The translations under genes and the position numbers were made by a program. Shown here one piece after another: positions 1 to 8,898 of a stretch of 64,000 nt of DNA (its first letter is position 1; each line of letters begins with the position of its first letter). The notes beneath the pieces were generated by a model. It was given only the letters and a program-made list of their open reading frames with translations. It searched no databases and was not told the origin of the DNA. Source of the stretch: Thermanaerothrix daxensis (GTDB lineage Bacteria > Chloroflexota > Anaerolineae > Anaerolineales > Anaerolineaceae); the NCBI RefSeq assembly GCF_001306145.1, contig NZ_LGKO01000005.1, positions 682,001-746,000 of the forward strand, written 5' to 3'.

Positions 1-1281
1 GAGTTGCGCCGCCGCGGGAAACTTACGCCAGCGGATGTGGACGCAGTGATGCGCGAAGTGCGCCTGGCGCTTTTAGAGGCCGATGTCCATTATAGTGTTG
101 TGAAGGATTTCATTGCGCGTGTGCGCGAGCGCGCCATTGGCCATGAGGTTTCCCGCGCCCTCAACCCGGCCCAGCAGGTGATCAAGATTGTGCACGAAGA
201 GTTGATCGCCACACTGGGTGAGCCAGAGCGCTTAAATCTCAGCGGCCTCAAGCCCCGAGTTATCATGCTGGTGGGGTTGCAGGGTTCGGGAAAAACCACC
301 GCCGCGGCCAAACTGGCGGCTCAGTTGCGTTCACAGGGTGAGCGGGTCATGCTGGTAGCAGCGGATCCCTATCGCCCGGCGGCGATCAAGCAGTTGCAAA
401 CCCTGGGTGAGCGGGTAGGGGTGCCGGTTTTCTACGAGGCGGGGGTTAAACCACCTCAGTTGGTGGCGCGGGCTTATGAACAGGCCCAGAAGGGTGGCAT
501 CACCGTCCTGATCATTGATACGGCCGGGCGCTCGCAATTGGATGAGGCGCTCATGGATGAGTTGCGCGCCATTATTCAGAAGGTCACCCCCAACGAGACG
601 TTGCTGGTGGTGGATGCGATGATCGGGCAAGAGGCGCTCAACATCGCCAGCGGCTTTCAACAGGCCATTCCCCTGACGGGCCTAATGTTTACCAAAATGG
701 ATGGGGATGCCCGGGGAGGTGCGGCGATTTCCATTCGCGCTGTCACCGGTGTGCCGATCAAGTACCTGGGGACGGGGGAGTCGCTTGAGGCGCTAGAAGC
801 CTTTGATCCGCGCCGATTGGCTTCGCGTATCCTGGGTATGGGAGATGTGATTGGACTGATCGAGCGGGCAGAGGCGGCTTACAGCGAGCAAGAAGCCCAA
901 AAACAGGCGGAGCGGATGCTGGCAGGGCAGTTTACCCTGGAGGACTTTGCTCAGCAATTACGCCAGATCCGTAAGATGGGGCCGCTTCATCAAATCCTGG
1001 AGATGCTGCCTGGTGGGATGGGACAAATGGCGCGTGCCATTTCGCCTGAAGAGGCGGAGCGCAATCTGAAGATCACCGAAGCCATCATTAATTCCATGAC
1101 AAAGGAGGAGCGTTTACATCCCGAAATCCTGAATGCAAGCCGTCGGCGTAGAATTGCCCGCGGCTCAGGCACGGATGTTCAAGATGTGAACCGGGTGCTT
1201 AAGCAATTCCGGGATGCCCAACGCCTTTTCAAGACGTTGCAAAAAACAGGTGGGAGAGGGCTCTCACGCCTGTTGGGGTAG
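1..1281 (+). CDS. ffh: Signal recognition particle protein Ffh (5'-truncated by window edge)
   Basis: GTPase of the signal recognition particle, which binds signal sequences of nascent membrane and secreted proteins and delivers ribosomes to FtsY at the membrane. The reading frame is open from base 1; family members normally have about 20 more residues upstream, so the true start lies outside the window. Visible are the end of the helical N domain, the G-domain P-loop (GLQGSGKTT), the DTAGR motif, the TKMDGDARGG guanine-specificity motif, and the methionine-rich M domain at the C-terminus (MLPGGMGQM and SRRRRIARGSG, the SRP-RNA binding helix). It is followed by rpsP, khpA and rimM, a common bacterial ffh-rpsP-rimM neighbourhood. 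Identification is secure; only the 5' end is missing. Confidence 0.97.
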   Translation, partial: ELRRRGKLTPADVDAVMREVRLALLEADVHYSVVKDFIARVRERAIGHEVSRALNPAQQVIKIVHEELIATLGEPERLNLSGLKPRVIMLVGLQGSGKTTAAAKLAAQLRSQGERVMLVAADPYRPAAIKQLQTLGERVGVPVFYEAGVKPPQLVARAYEQAQKGGITVLIIDTAGRSQLDEALMDELRAIIQKVTPNETLLVVDAMIGQEALNIASGFQQAIPLTGLMFTKMDGDARGGAAISIRAVTGVPIKYLGTGESLEALEAFDPRRLASRILGMGDVIGLIERAEAAYSEQEAQKQAERMLAGQFTLEDFAQQLRQIRKMGPLHQILEMLPGGMGQMARAISPEEAERNLKITEAIINSMTKEERLHPEILNASRRRRIARGSGTDVQDVNRVLKQFRDAQRLFKTLQKTGGRGLSRLLG

Positions 1282-1347
1282 AGGCTGTTCTGAAAAGACT
1301 CGCGCGTCCTTCCGCGTCCCTCGCTTTTCGGCGGCCTCTGGTTCTGG

Positions 1348-1356
1348 TGATAGAAT
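1348..1356 (+). promoter_or_regulatory. Extended -10 promoter element upstream of rpsP
   Basis: TGA followed by TAGAAT fits an extended -10 (TGn plus a TATAAT-like hexamer), 45 bases before the rpsP start. No good -35 is visible, as expected for an extended -10 promoter. Inference from sequence only. Confidence 0.4.
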
Positions 1357-1401
1357 AAAAACAACGGTTAACTCAAAGAATAAAGAGGAGAGATATCTCA
1401 G

Positions 1402-1761
1402 ATGGTCAGAATTCGTTTGCGTCGTGTAGGTGCTCGGGGTCAACCCAGTTATCGTATCGTGGCAGCGGATAAAGAGATGCCACGGGATGGTCGTTTCTTG
1501 GAGATTCTGGGTTTTTATAACCCGCGTACGGAACCCTTCACCATCCAGGTTAAGGAAGATCGTGTTTTCGATTGGATGAGCAAAGGGGCCCAACTCAGCG
1601 AGGCGGTAGAGAAGCTGTTCCGCAGCGTAGGTCTGTTGGATCGCTATACCCGTTACAAGGCGGGTGAATCCCTCGAGACGCTACTGGCTGAGGCAGAGGC
1701 TTATTACGCCAGCCGGAAGGTGAACCCCAAGACGAAACCCGTTATAACTTCGCGCGCCTGA
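1402..1761 (+). CDS. rpsP: 30S ribosomal protein S16
   Basis: Component of the 30S subunit needed for its assembly. The N-terminus (MVRIRLRRVGARGQPSYRIV) and the GFYNPRTEP segment are diagnostic of S16. At 119 residues it is longer than the usual 80-90, because of a C-terminal tail after the core. An AGAGGAGAG Shine-Dalgarno lies just upstream of the ATG. It sits between ffh and khpA/rimM, the classical rpsP-rimM arrangement, and is probably co-transcribed with them. Confidence 0.97.
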   Translation: MVRIRLRRVGARGQPSYRIVAADKEMPRDGRFLEILGFYNPRTEPFTIQVKEDRVFDWMSKGAQLSEAVEKLFRSVGLLDRYTRYKAGESLETLLAEAEAYYASRKVNPKTKPVITSRA

Positions 1762-1785
1762 AAATTGCGCAGATAGGGGCTTGAT

Positions 1786-2025
1786 GTGAGAGACCTGGTC
1801 GAATATATTGCCCGTGCGCTGGTGGATGACCCCTCCCAGGTAGAGGTCAGGCAAGAACGATTGGGGGGTAACCGGGTGCGGGTCGAACTGCATGTCTCCA
1901 AACAGGATATGGGTCGCGTTATTGGCAAAAACGGACGTGTTGCCAACGCCATGCGCGTTTTGTTGCGTGTGGCGGCGGCCCGCGAGGGCAAGCAGGCCAC
2001 TCTGGACGTGGTAGATCCGCGGTGA
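1786..2025 (+). CDS. khpA: KH-domain RNA-binding protein KhpA
   Basis: Small (79-residue) single type-II KH-domain protein. KhpA homologues bind RNA, often with KhpB/Jag, and affect cell division and small-RNA biology in Gram-positive bacteria; the role in this lineage is not known. The RNA-contacting GxxG loop is visible as VIGKNGR, and the N-terminus DLVEYIARALVDDP is typical. The start is GTG at 1786; the nearby ATG at 1784 is out of frame. The stop overlaps the rimM start by 4 bases (GTGA), so the two are probably translationally coupled. Confidence 0.93.
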   Translation: MRDLVEYIARALVDDPSQVEVRQERLGGNRVRVELHVSKQDMGRVIGKNGRVANAMRVLLRVAAAREGKQATLDVVDPR

Positions 2026-2588
2026 AAAACCCTTCTCGTCATCGAAAGCGCAATTTGCAGAGGGACAACACGGGCTCGCTCCCTTCGGGCGAGCCTGTGT
2101 TCTTGGCCGTGGGGCTGATTCGTCGTCCACACGGGGTGAGGGGAGAGATGGTGATGGACCTCCTCACCCATTTTCCAGAACGCCTGATCCCAGGGCGGCA
2201 ACTTTACATCGGAGAGAGCCATCAGCCGGTGCGCATCCGCTCGGTGCGGCCAGCCCTGCAGGCGGTACTGATTGCGTTTGAGGGCTACGAAGATCGAGAT
2301 CAGGTGGCGGCCTTTCGAAACCAGTATCTCTACGTCCGTGCCGATGAACTTCCACCGCTACCTGAAGGGGAGTACTATCACCACCAGTTGTTAGGCCTGA
2401 GGGTCTTTGATCTTCAGGGCAACCTCCTGGGAGTGCTGAGTGAGATCCTGGAAACCGGGGCTAATGATGTCTATGTTGTGCGGGATGAAGGTGGTAGTGA
2501 GATCCTCTTGCCGGTCATTGAAGGCGTGATCCTCGAGGTGGACCTGGGGGCTCGCCGTCTGATAGTCAATCCTCCAGAGTGGCTTTAG
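2022..2588 (+). CDS. rimM: Ribosome maturation factor RimM
   Basis: Assists 16S rRNA processing and late 30S assembly around S19. The N-terminal RimM barrel starts near residue 26 (VGLIRRPHGVRGEM) and a PRC-barrel follows (EYYHHQLLGLRVFD, then ILLPVIEGVI). The GTG at 2022 overlaps the khpA stop in a GTGA arrangement. The first 25 residues are basic, not part of the family fold, and encoded over a strong stem-loop (2073-2095); an in-frame GTG at 2097 directly precedes the conserved domain and is an alternative start. The function call is secure; the N-terminal extension is uncertain. Confidence 0.94.
   Translation: MKNPSRHRKRNLQRDNTGSLPSGEPVFLAVGLIRRPHGVRGEMVMDLLTHFPERLIPGRQLYIGESHQPVRIRSVRPALQAVLIAFEGYEDRDQVAAFRNQYLYVRADELPPLPEGEYYHHQLLGLRVFDLQGNLLGVLSEILETGANDVYVVRDEGGSEILLPVIEGVILEVDLGARRLIVNPPEWL
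2073..2095 (+). promoter_or_regulatory. GC-rich stem-loop at the khpA/rimM junction
   Basis: Seven-base perfect stem GGCTCGC / GCGAGCC closing a short loop that can pair further (CC/GG). It lies within the first 25 codons of the called rimM ORF and ends just before an in-frame GTG at 2097. No U-tract follows, so it is not an intrinsic terminator. It may modulate translation or processing between khpA and rimM. Confidence 0.4.
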
Positions 2589-2594
2589 CCAACC

Positions 2595-3704
2595 ATGGAT
2601 GCGCGGCTGTACTGGGTGGCTTTTAATCATGTCAAAGGCATTGGAGCAGTGCGCATGCGGGCACTGCTGGATCATTTTGGCAACCTGGAGCGTGCCTGGT
2701 ATGCCCCTCCGGAGGCTTTACGTACCGCGGGTCTATCTCCTCGGCTGGTTGAGGCAGTTCTCGACGCACGCAAGCGCCTGCATCTTGATGAGATTGAGGA
2801 CATGCTCGCCCAACAGCACATTCGGGTTATTACCTGGGAGGATGAGGATTATCCATTCCTGCTGAAGAACATTGATCAACCCCCGCCAGTGCTTTATCTG
2901 CGGGGAACGATGCTTCCCTCGGACCAGATGGCTGTGGCAGTGGTGGGAACGCGTCAGGTGAGCGCTTACGGTCGTCGAGTAACAGAACACCTGGCTTCAG
3001 TGCTTGCACAGCGCGGGGTGACGGTGGTCAGTGGTTTGGCTCGGGGGGTGGATGCGCTGGCTCATGAAGCGGCACTCAATGCCGGTGGACGTACCTTGGC
3101 GGTGCTGGGTAATGGCGTGGATGTCATCTATCCACCTGAACACCAGCATCTGGCTACCCGGATCGAAGGGCAGGGGGCTTTGCTCAGCGATTATCCACCC
3201 GGCACGCCACCTGAAGCGACCAATTTCCCGCCCCGGAATCGCATCATCTCGGGTCTGGCCATTGCAACAGTTGTAGTGGAGGCAGGGGAAAAAAGCGGGG
3301 CGCTGATCACGGCTACTTTTGCGGCGGAGCAGGGCCGCGAGGTCTTTGCGGTACCGGGGAATATTACCTCGCCTGCTTCCAGGGGTACGAATCGGCTGAT
3401 TGCCAATGGAGCACGCCCTTTGTTGCACCCGGAAGATGTACTGGAGGTACTGGACCTTGCTGAGGTGCAACACCAACAAGCCGTGCGGGCTCTGTTGCCA
3501 GGTAACGAGGTGGAAGCGACCCTGCTTAAAATCATGGGGGATCAGGTACTAACGGTAGATGAAATGTGCTTTCTCTCAGGGCTGAGTGCCGAAAAGGTAC
3601 TGGCCAGTCTGGCGATGATGGAGTTGAAAGGATTGGTACGCAATTTAGGAGGGGCCAGTTTTACCACTTTGCGAGAAGATACGGCTTTTTATGTAGGAGG
3701 GTAA
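2595..3704 (+). CDS. dprA: DNA-processing protein DprA
   Basis: Loads RecA on incoming single-stranded DNA during natural transformation. The N-terminal region resembles a helix-hairpin-helix/SAM-type segment (HVKGIGAVRMRALL). The Rossmann core has VAVVGTRQVSAYG, VVSGLARGVDALAH and PPRNRIISGLA, all hallmark DprA/Smf motifs. A winged-helix-like C-terminal segment follows from about residue 300. The length of 369 residues is typical. It starts 6 bases after rimM and is followed 7 bases later by the mannose-1-phosphate guanylyltransferase gene. The only competence-related gene in the window, so its presence does not prove transformability. Confidence 0.96.
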   Translation: MDARLYWVAFNHVKGIGAVRMRALLDHFGNLERAWYAPPEALRTAGLSPRLVEAVLDARKRLHLDEIEDMLAQQHIRVITWEDEDYPFLLKNIDQPPPVLYLRGTMLPSDQMAVAVVGTRQVSAYGRRVTEHLASVLAQRGVTVVSGLARGVDALAHEAALNAGGRTLAVLGNGVDVIYPPEHQHLATRIEGQGALLSDYPPGTPPEATNFPPRNRIISGLAIATVVVEAGEKSGALITATFAAEQGREVFAVPGNITSPASRGTNRLIANGARPLLHPEDVLEVLDLAEVQHQQAVRALLPGNEVEATLLKIMGDQVLTVDEMCFLSGLSAEKVLASLAMMELKGLVRNLGGASFTTLREDTAFYVGG

Positions 3705-3711
3705 GGAATCC

Positions 3712-4800
3712 ATGCAAGATTATTATGCGGTCATCATGGCGGGAGGGGGCGGGACGCGTTTGTGGCCACTCTCGCGACAATCGCGGCCGAAACAGATGTT
3801 GCGGCTTGGTCATAGGCGCTCCCTCTTTCAGCAAGCCGTGGAGCGATTAGAGGGGTTGTTCCCGCCTGAGCGTATTCTGGTCGTTACGGCCCGCGAACAG
3901 GCCCCCCAGTTGCAAGCGCAAGCCCCACATCTTCTGCCGCAGAATTTCTTGCTTGAGCCAATGCCAAAAGGAACGGCCTCGGTCGTGGGGCTGGCGGCTA
4001 CGGTTCTGGCGCGGCAGAATCCCCGCAGTGCCATGGCAGTTTTAACCGCTGATCATCTGATCCAGAATACGGTTCACTTTCACCGTCTATTGCGCGCGGC
4101 CTACAATGTGGCTCAGGAGGGCTATCTGGTTACTCTGGGTGTGCTTCCCACCTACCCGGCAACGGGGTATGGTTACATTCAGCGGGGGGAGCAATTGGGT
4201 GAGCAGGATGGCCTGCCTTTTTATCGGGTGATTAGGTTTAAGGAAAAACCCGATGAGGTCACTGCCCGCGCTATGATAGAAGCGGGTGGTTTTGATTGGA
4301 ATTCGGGCATGTTTATCTGGCGCGTGGACCGCATCCTGGAGGAATTTCAACGCTGGATGCCCGATTTGGCCGCAATTTTGTCTCGTATTGGGGAGGCCTG
4401 GGGAACTCCAGAAGGCCAGGCCACTTTGGAGCATTTGTGGCCACGAATACACCCGGAGACAATTGACTACGGCATTATGGAACGTGCCGACCGGGTGGCT
4501 GTACTCCCGGCGGAGGGATTGGGGTGGAATGATGTGGGAAGCTGGGATTCGCTTTTTGAGGTATTACCCCAAGATGAACATGGCAATCTGGTTTTGGCAG
4601 AGGAGACATCCTTGCTGGAGACCCGGGGGACGCTATTGCTCTCGGAGCAACAAGGTCGCTTAATTGCTGCGATTGGCCTGGAGGATGTAGTGGTGGTGGA
4701 TACCCCGGATGTTTTACTAATTTGTAAGCGATCCCAGGCCCAAAAAGTGCGCGAAATGGTTAAAATTCTCTCTCAAAGTGGGAAAACCCATTACCTGTAA
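3712..4800 (+). CDS. manC: Mannose-1-phosphate guanylyltransferase
   Basis: Makes GDP-mannose from mannose-1-phosphate and GTP, the activated sugar for glycans and polyprenyl-mannose donors. The nucleotidyltransferase signature is near the N-terminus (MAGGGGTRLWPLSR then PKQML), followed by the sugar-binding FKEKPD and the SGMFIWR and GWNDVGSWDSL segments typical of GMP-type ManC. At 362 residues it lacks the C-terminal phosphomannose isomerase domain of bifunctional ManC/AlgA proteins. It lies in the dprA-topA run with only 7- and 10-base gaps, so probably the same operon. The GT39-like genes downstream would be plausible consumers of mannose donors. Confidence 0.93.
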   Translation: MQDYYAVIMAGGGGTRLWPLSRQSRPKQMLRLGHRRSLFQQAVERLEGLFPPERILVVTAREQAPQLQAQAPHLLPQNFLLEPMPKGTASVVGLAATVLARQNPRSAMAVLTADHLIQNTVHFHRLLRAAYNVAQEGYLVTLGVLPTYPATGYGYIQRGEQLGEQDGLPFYRVIRFKEKPDEVTARAMIEAGGFDWNSGMFIWRVDRILEEFQRWMPDLAAILSRIGEAWGTPEGQATLEHLWPRIHPETIDYGIMERADRVAVLPAEGLGWNDVGSWDSLFEVLPQDEHGNLVLAEETSLLETRGTLLLSEQQGRLIAAIGLEDVVVVDTPDVLLICKRSQAQKVREMVKILSQSGKTHYL

Positions 4801-4810
4801 GGAGTGAACC

Positions 4811-7120
4811 TTGGAAGCCTATTGTGTTCGCTGTAAGACAAAACGTGAAATGAAAGATCCCCAGCCCGGCTATAACAAAGCGGGACGACCTGTAACCACG
4901 GGGACTTGTACGGTATGCGGGACGAAGATGACCCGAATAGGGGCTACTGAAGCCCATACTGGTCTCGATCCCGTTCCACAACCCGAAGTGCGCCGAAACG
5001 GCAAATTGGTGATTGTGGAATCGCCAGCTAAAGCCAAAACCGTGGGTCGCTTTTTAGGCAAGGGTTATACGGTGAAGGCTTCAGTGGGGCACGTGCGCGA
5101 TCTTCTGCGCTCGGAACTCTCGGTGGATATCGAGAATAACTTCCAACCCAAATATCGCGTGCCCAATGAAAAGCGGGCAGTGGTCAAAGAGATTAAGGCC
5201 CTGGCCAAGACGGCGGAAGAAGTCTACCTGGCGACCGATCCTGATCGCGAAGGGGAAGCCATTGCCTGGCATTTGCTTGAAGCAGCCGAAATTGACCCTA
5301 AGATCGCCAAACGGGTGGTCTTTCATGAAATTACTCAGCCTGCCATTGAGGAAGCGTTTTCCCATCCGCGGGGAATTGATATGAATCTGGTCAATGCGCA
5401 GCAGGGGCGGCGCATTTTGGATCGCCTGGTGGGGTATAGTCTGAGCCCGCTATTGTGGGAGAAGGTGCGCAGCCGTCTTTCGGCTGGGCGCGTGCAGTCG
5501 GTGGCATTGCGTTTGGTCGTGGAGCGCGAACGCGAAATCGAATCCTTTGTTCCGCAGGAGTACTGGACGATACAAGCCGAATTCCTGCCCGAGGGGCTGC
5601 AACAGTCTTTTATTGCCCGTCTGGTACGGATTAATGAGCAAGAGGTTCAACTTAGCAACGAAGCAGAAACTCAGGCAGTGGTGGCCAGGCTTGAGCAGGC
5701 GCGTTACAGCATTGCGCGCATCAAGCGAGGGGAACGCCGACGACGCCCTGCGGCTCCGTTCATTACCAGTACTTTGCAGCAGGAGGCGTCGCGGCGTTTA
5801 GGTTTCACCCCCCGACGGACCATGATGATCGCTCAACAACTCTATGAGGGTCTGGATGTTGGTGAAGGGGGAGCAACGGGTTTAATTACTTACATGCGCA
5901 CGGATTCGACCAATGTATCTGAGTTAGCGCAGCGCGAAGCCCGGGATTATATTCGCCAGGCTTTCGGGGAGGCATTCTTGCCCCCTTCTCCTCCCCATTA
6001 CCGCACCCGAGCCGTAGCCGCCCAGGAAGCCCATGAGGCGATCCGACCTACCTCGGTTTTCCGTGTGCCCGAAAAGGTTAAACCCTACCTGACAACCGAT
6101 CAGTTCAGGCTTTATCAGTTGATCTGGCAGCGCTTCGTGGCTTCGCAAATGGAAGCCGCCGTGCTTGATACGCTTGCTGTTGAGGTGGAAGGCAAGCATG
6201 AAGATCAGGTTTATCTTTTCCGCGCCTCGGGTTCCAGTGTGCGATTCCCTGGTTTCTTGGTGCTTTATGAAGAAGCAAGAGATGAGGATCAACGCGGGGG
6301 CGAGGAAGAAGAGAATGTACGTATCCCCGCAGGCATTCAGGAAGGACAGCCCCAGCGGTTGGTCCGGGTCCTTCCCGAACAGCACTTCACGCAACCGCCT
6401 CCCCGCTATACGGAGGCTTCATTGGTGCAGGCTTTGGAAGAATATGGGATTGGGCGCCCTTCGACCTATGCGCCTATCCTCTCGACCATTCAGGAACGCG
6501 GGTATGTGGTGCGCGAAAATAAGCGCCTGATCCCCACGGAGACGGGGCGACTGGTCAATGATCTGCTGGTGCAGCACTTCCCCGACATTGTGGATATTGG
6601 TTTTACCGCCCGCATGGAAGAGGATTTGGACGAAATCGCTTCCGGACAGCGGGCATGGACGGATGTCATTCGAACGTTCTACGACTCATTTGCCCCGCAG
6701 GTTAAAAAGGCACAGGCGGAGATTCCGGTCAGTAAGATAGATCTCGAGCCGATCGGTCGGGATTGCCCGCAGTGTGGTCACCCCCTGGTCATTCGCTACG
6801 GGCGGTTTGGTAAATTCATCAGTTGCAGTAATTTCCCGGCCTGTCGCTATACTGAACCCTGGCTGGAAAAATTAGGGGTGGCTTGCCCCGAAGATGGGGG
6901 TGACTTGGTGATCCGGAAGACGCGGCGAGGGCGGGTGTTCTACGGCTGTGCGAATTATCCGCAGTGTCAGTTCATCTCCTGGAAACGTCCGCTGCCCACG
7001 CCGTGTCCGGCCTGTGGCGGGCTACTGGTTGAAGCCAATAAACGCGAAGCCCAGTGCCTCCGCTGTAATGAAACTTTTTTGTTGGAGAAAGTTGGGGAGA
7101 AGGCAGCCGAATCGGCATGA
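4811..7120 (+). CDS. topA: DNA topoisomerase I with N-terminal zinc-ribbon (DUF5679-like) extension
   Basis: Type IA topoisomerase that relaxes negatively supercoiled DNA. The Toprim domain begins around residue 66 (KLVIVESPAKAKT); the catalytic tyrosine is Y361 in YMRTDS; RPSTYAPILSTIQERGYV is the conserved domain-IV region. Three C-terminal Cys4 zinc fingers are visible (CPQCG, CPEDGG with CANYPQC, CPACGG). The first ~45 residues carry a separate Cys4 ribbon (C5, C8, C33, C36) resembling the small DUF5679 family. The start is TTG at 4811, supported by AAGGAG at 4799-4804 with a 6-base spacer, so the extension is probably translated. At 769 residues the protein is otherwise of normal size. 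Confidence 0.96.
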   Translation: MEAYCVRCKTKREMKDPQPGYNKAGRPVTTGTCTVCGTKMTRIGATEAHTGLDPVPQPEVRRNGKLVIVESPAKAKTVGRFLGKGYTVKASVGHVRDLLRSELSVDIENNFQPKYRVPNEKRAVVKEIKALAKTAEEVYLATDPDREGEAIAWHLLEAAEIDPKIAKRVVFHEITQPAIEEAFSHPRGIDMNLVNAQQGRRILDRLVGYSLSPLLWEKVRSRLSAGRVQSVALRLVVEREREIESFVPQEYWTIQAEFLPEGLQQSFIARLVRINEQEVQLSNEAETQAVVARLEQARYSIARIKRGERRRRPAAPFITSTLQQEASRRLGFTPRRTMMIAQQLYEGLDVGEGGATGLITYMRTDSTNVSELAQREARDYIRQAFGEAFLPPSPPHYRTRAVAAQEAHEAIRPTSVFRVPEKVKPYLTTDQFRLYQLIWQRFVASQMEAAVLDTLAVEVEGKHEDQVYLFRASGSSVRFPGFLVLYEEARDEDQRGGEEEENVRIPAGIQEGQPQRLVRVLPEQHFTQPPPRYTEASLVQALEEYGIGRPSTYAPILSTIQERGYVVRENKRLIPTETGRLVNDLLVQHFPDIVDIGFTARMEEDLDEIASGQRAWTDVIRTFYDSFAPQVKKAQAEIPVSKIDLEPIGRDCPQCGHPLVIRYGRFGKFISCSNFPACRYTEPWLEKLGVACPEDGGDLVIRKTRRGRVFYGCANYPQCQFISWKRPLPTPCPACGGLLVEANKREAQCLRCNETFLLEKVGEKAAESA

Positions 7121-7167
7121 ATCTTGCATCGAAGGGCTTCAAGATCATAATTCAGACCCGGCGTCGG

Positions 7168-7196
7168 TTGCGTGATTTGGGGTCTTGACCTACAAT
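7168..7196 (+). promoter_or_regulatory. Sigma70-type promoter for the 7250 gene
   Basis: TTGCGT (7168-7173), a 17-base spacer, then TACAAT (7191-7196), about 54 bases before the next start codon and after the topA stop. Inference from sequence. Confidence 0.5.
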
Positions 7197-7249
7197 AATC
7201 ACGTGCCGGCCACCGGACTGAAATAGCCCGCTAGTTAGGAGAGAAAATC

Positions 7250-8257
7250 ATGATGGAGATGCTGCGTGAGCGTTTGAAAAATCCGATCGTTGCTGCGGTG
7301 AGCGGCTTTATCCTTGGGTTGATCATCGGATTGCCGATTCTGGGGTGGTGGCTCTGGCCAGTACGTTGGGTCAATGCAGAACCGCGCCACCTGCGCGCTG
7401 ACCTGAAGACGGATTACCTGTGCATGGTCATTGATTCTTACATCAAGAACCAGAATCAGGTCAATGCCAGGGCACGCTTTGAACTCTTGGGAGAGGACGG
7501 CCAGGCTTTATTGGAAGGTCTGAAACCTGGTCAATGCAACTTAAGTGAAAGCGACATCAACCAATTCCGTGCCGCCTTGCAGGGTCCGGTACTGCCTCTA
7601 CCTGCGGTTACGCCTGGCGCTGAGCAGCCCACAACGGCACCCAAGACCTCCGGGGTAACAATCGTGATTGTACTGTGTCTGGTGACCCTGGCGGTGGGAG
7701 GGTTGTTGGTTTACCTGCTCGTTTTCCGTCGCCAGCGGGGTGGAGCAACCCCGTCAGTGGTTAGCCAGGCGCGGGAATACACCCGCCAGGCGGAGCCAAC
7801 CGATTACGCGGCTCAGGGTCAACAGCCCCCTATCTCCCAGTTTATGACCACCTATGTGCTTGGGGACGACCTTTATGACGACTCTTTCAGCATTGATTCG
7901 CCCGCTGGCGAGTTTCTTGGCGAGTGCGGCGTTGGCATCTCGGATACCATCGGGGTGGGTGAACCTAAGCGCGTCACCGCACTGGAGGTCTGGCTCTTCG
8001 ATAAAAATGATTATCAGACGGTTACTAAGGTGCTGATGACCCCCCATGCTTATAACGATCCGGCCATTCGCCAGCGGCTGGAATCCAAGGGTGAACTCAT
8101 TCAGGTGGAACCCGGTCAGCGCATCACGCTGGAGGCGAATACGCTGATCATGGAAGCGCATGTAGCAGATTTGGTCTTGGGGGGAGGAGCGTTACCTCCG
8201 GAGAGTTACTTTGAACGCATCACAATCGAGCTCTCGGTGTGGCAGAAGCAAGCCTGA
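7250..8257 (+). CDS. Two-TM protein of unknown function
   Basis: I do not recognise a characterised family. The 335-residue product has a hydrophobic helix at about residues 14-36 (AVSGFILGLIIGLPILGWWL), a ~100-residue segment, a Pro/Thr-rich stretch, a second TM helix at about 138-162 (VIVLCLVTLAVGGLLVYLL), then a basic RRQRGG stop-transfer. The C-terminal ~170 residues are soluble; within them GDDLYDDSFSID and FLGECGVGISDTIG look like a beta-rich domain. The topology suggests that the first soluble segment lies outside and the C-terminal domain in the cytoplasm. A good ribosome site (GGAGAG) precedes ATG 7250, and the gene has its own promoter and terminator, so it is monocistronic. Confidence 0.8.
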   Translation: MMEMLRERLKNPIVAAVSGFILGLIIGLPILGWWLWPVRWVNAEPRHLRADLKTDYLCMVIDSYIKNQNQVNARARFELLGEDGQALLEGLKPGQCNLSESDINQFRAALQGPVLPLPAVTPGAEQPTTAPKTSGVTIVIVLCLVTLAVGGLLVYLLVFRRQRGGATPSVVSQAREYTRQAEPTDYAAQGQQPPISQFMTTYVLGDDLYDDSFSIDSPAGEFLGECGVGISDTIGVGEPKRVTALEVWLFDKNDYQTVTKVLMTPHAYNDPAIRQRLESKGELIQVEPGQRITLEANTLIMEAHVADLVLGGGALPPESYFERITIELSVWQKQA

Positions 8258-8300
8258 ACTGCTCCTTGTCCTCTTTTTGATTGATCGAGATAAGATAAAC

Positions 8301-8334
8301 GCCCCCTCATGTTAGAGGGGGCGTGCTCTTTTTT
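8301..8334 (+). terminator. Intrinsic terminator between the 7250 gene and greA
   Basis: Perfect 8-bp stem GCCCCCTC / GAGGGGGC with a 6-base loop, followed by a T-rich tract (CTCTTTTTT). It lies between convergent genes and works best for the + strand. Confidence 0.85.
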
Positions 8335-8346
8335 CAACCCCGCAGG

Positions 8347-8814
8347 CTACTCGATTTTGAGAATCTTTAAGCGGATGACACCTCCGGGGGTTTCCGCGGT
8401 GACCTCATCGCCGACTTTCTTGCCCAGGAGGGCTTTTCCAATCGGGGATTCATGCGAAATGCGCCCATTGAGAGGATCGGCTTCTTTTGGCCCGACCAGG
8501 TGATAAGTCTCCGGCGGAAAATTGCCTTCCTGGACGGTAACCACATGCCCAATACTTACCTCATTGGCCTTTTTCTCAGTATAGTCAATGATGACGGCAT
8601 TGCGCAGCACTTGTTCTAATTCCTGAATGCGCCCTTCGATGAACCCCTGTTCTTCCTTAGCGGCAATGTAGTCGGCGTTTTCAGAGAGGTCCCCTTGCTG
8701 AATGGCAGCGCGCAAGCGCTGGGCCAGTTGCTGGCGAGCAGTGGTCTTCAAGTATTCCAATTCTTGCTGCAGGCGCTGGTAGCCTTCGGCGGTCAAATAA
8801 TGGACGTCGGACAT
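8347..8814 (-). CDS. greA: Transcription elongation factor GreA
   Basis: Rescues backtracked RNA polymerase by stimulating transcript cleavage through the secondary channel. The N-terminal coiled coil carries the acidic tip in the motif GDLSENADYIAAKEEQ, and the FKBP-like C-terminal domain has ISHESPIGKALLGKKVGD. The length of 155 residues is standard. GGAGAGGTG precedes the ATG at 8814. It follows dgt by 84 bases on the same strand and may be read from the isoprenoid operon or its own promoter. Confidence 0.97.
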   Translation of the reverse strand: MSDVHYLTAEGYQRLQQELEYLKTTARQQLAQRLRAAIQQGDLSENADYIAAKEEQGFIEGRIQELEQVLRNAVIIDYTEKKANEVSIGHVVTVQEGNFPPETYHLVGPKEADPLNGRISHESPIGKALLGKKVGDEVTAETPGGVIRLKILKIE

Positions 8815-8898
8815 GGTTAAACACCTCTCCGCTAAGACAAATTATGAGTAATATTGTGTCTGCTTACCTGCCTGATGACCGATTAGACGCCCAAGCCC

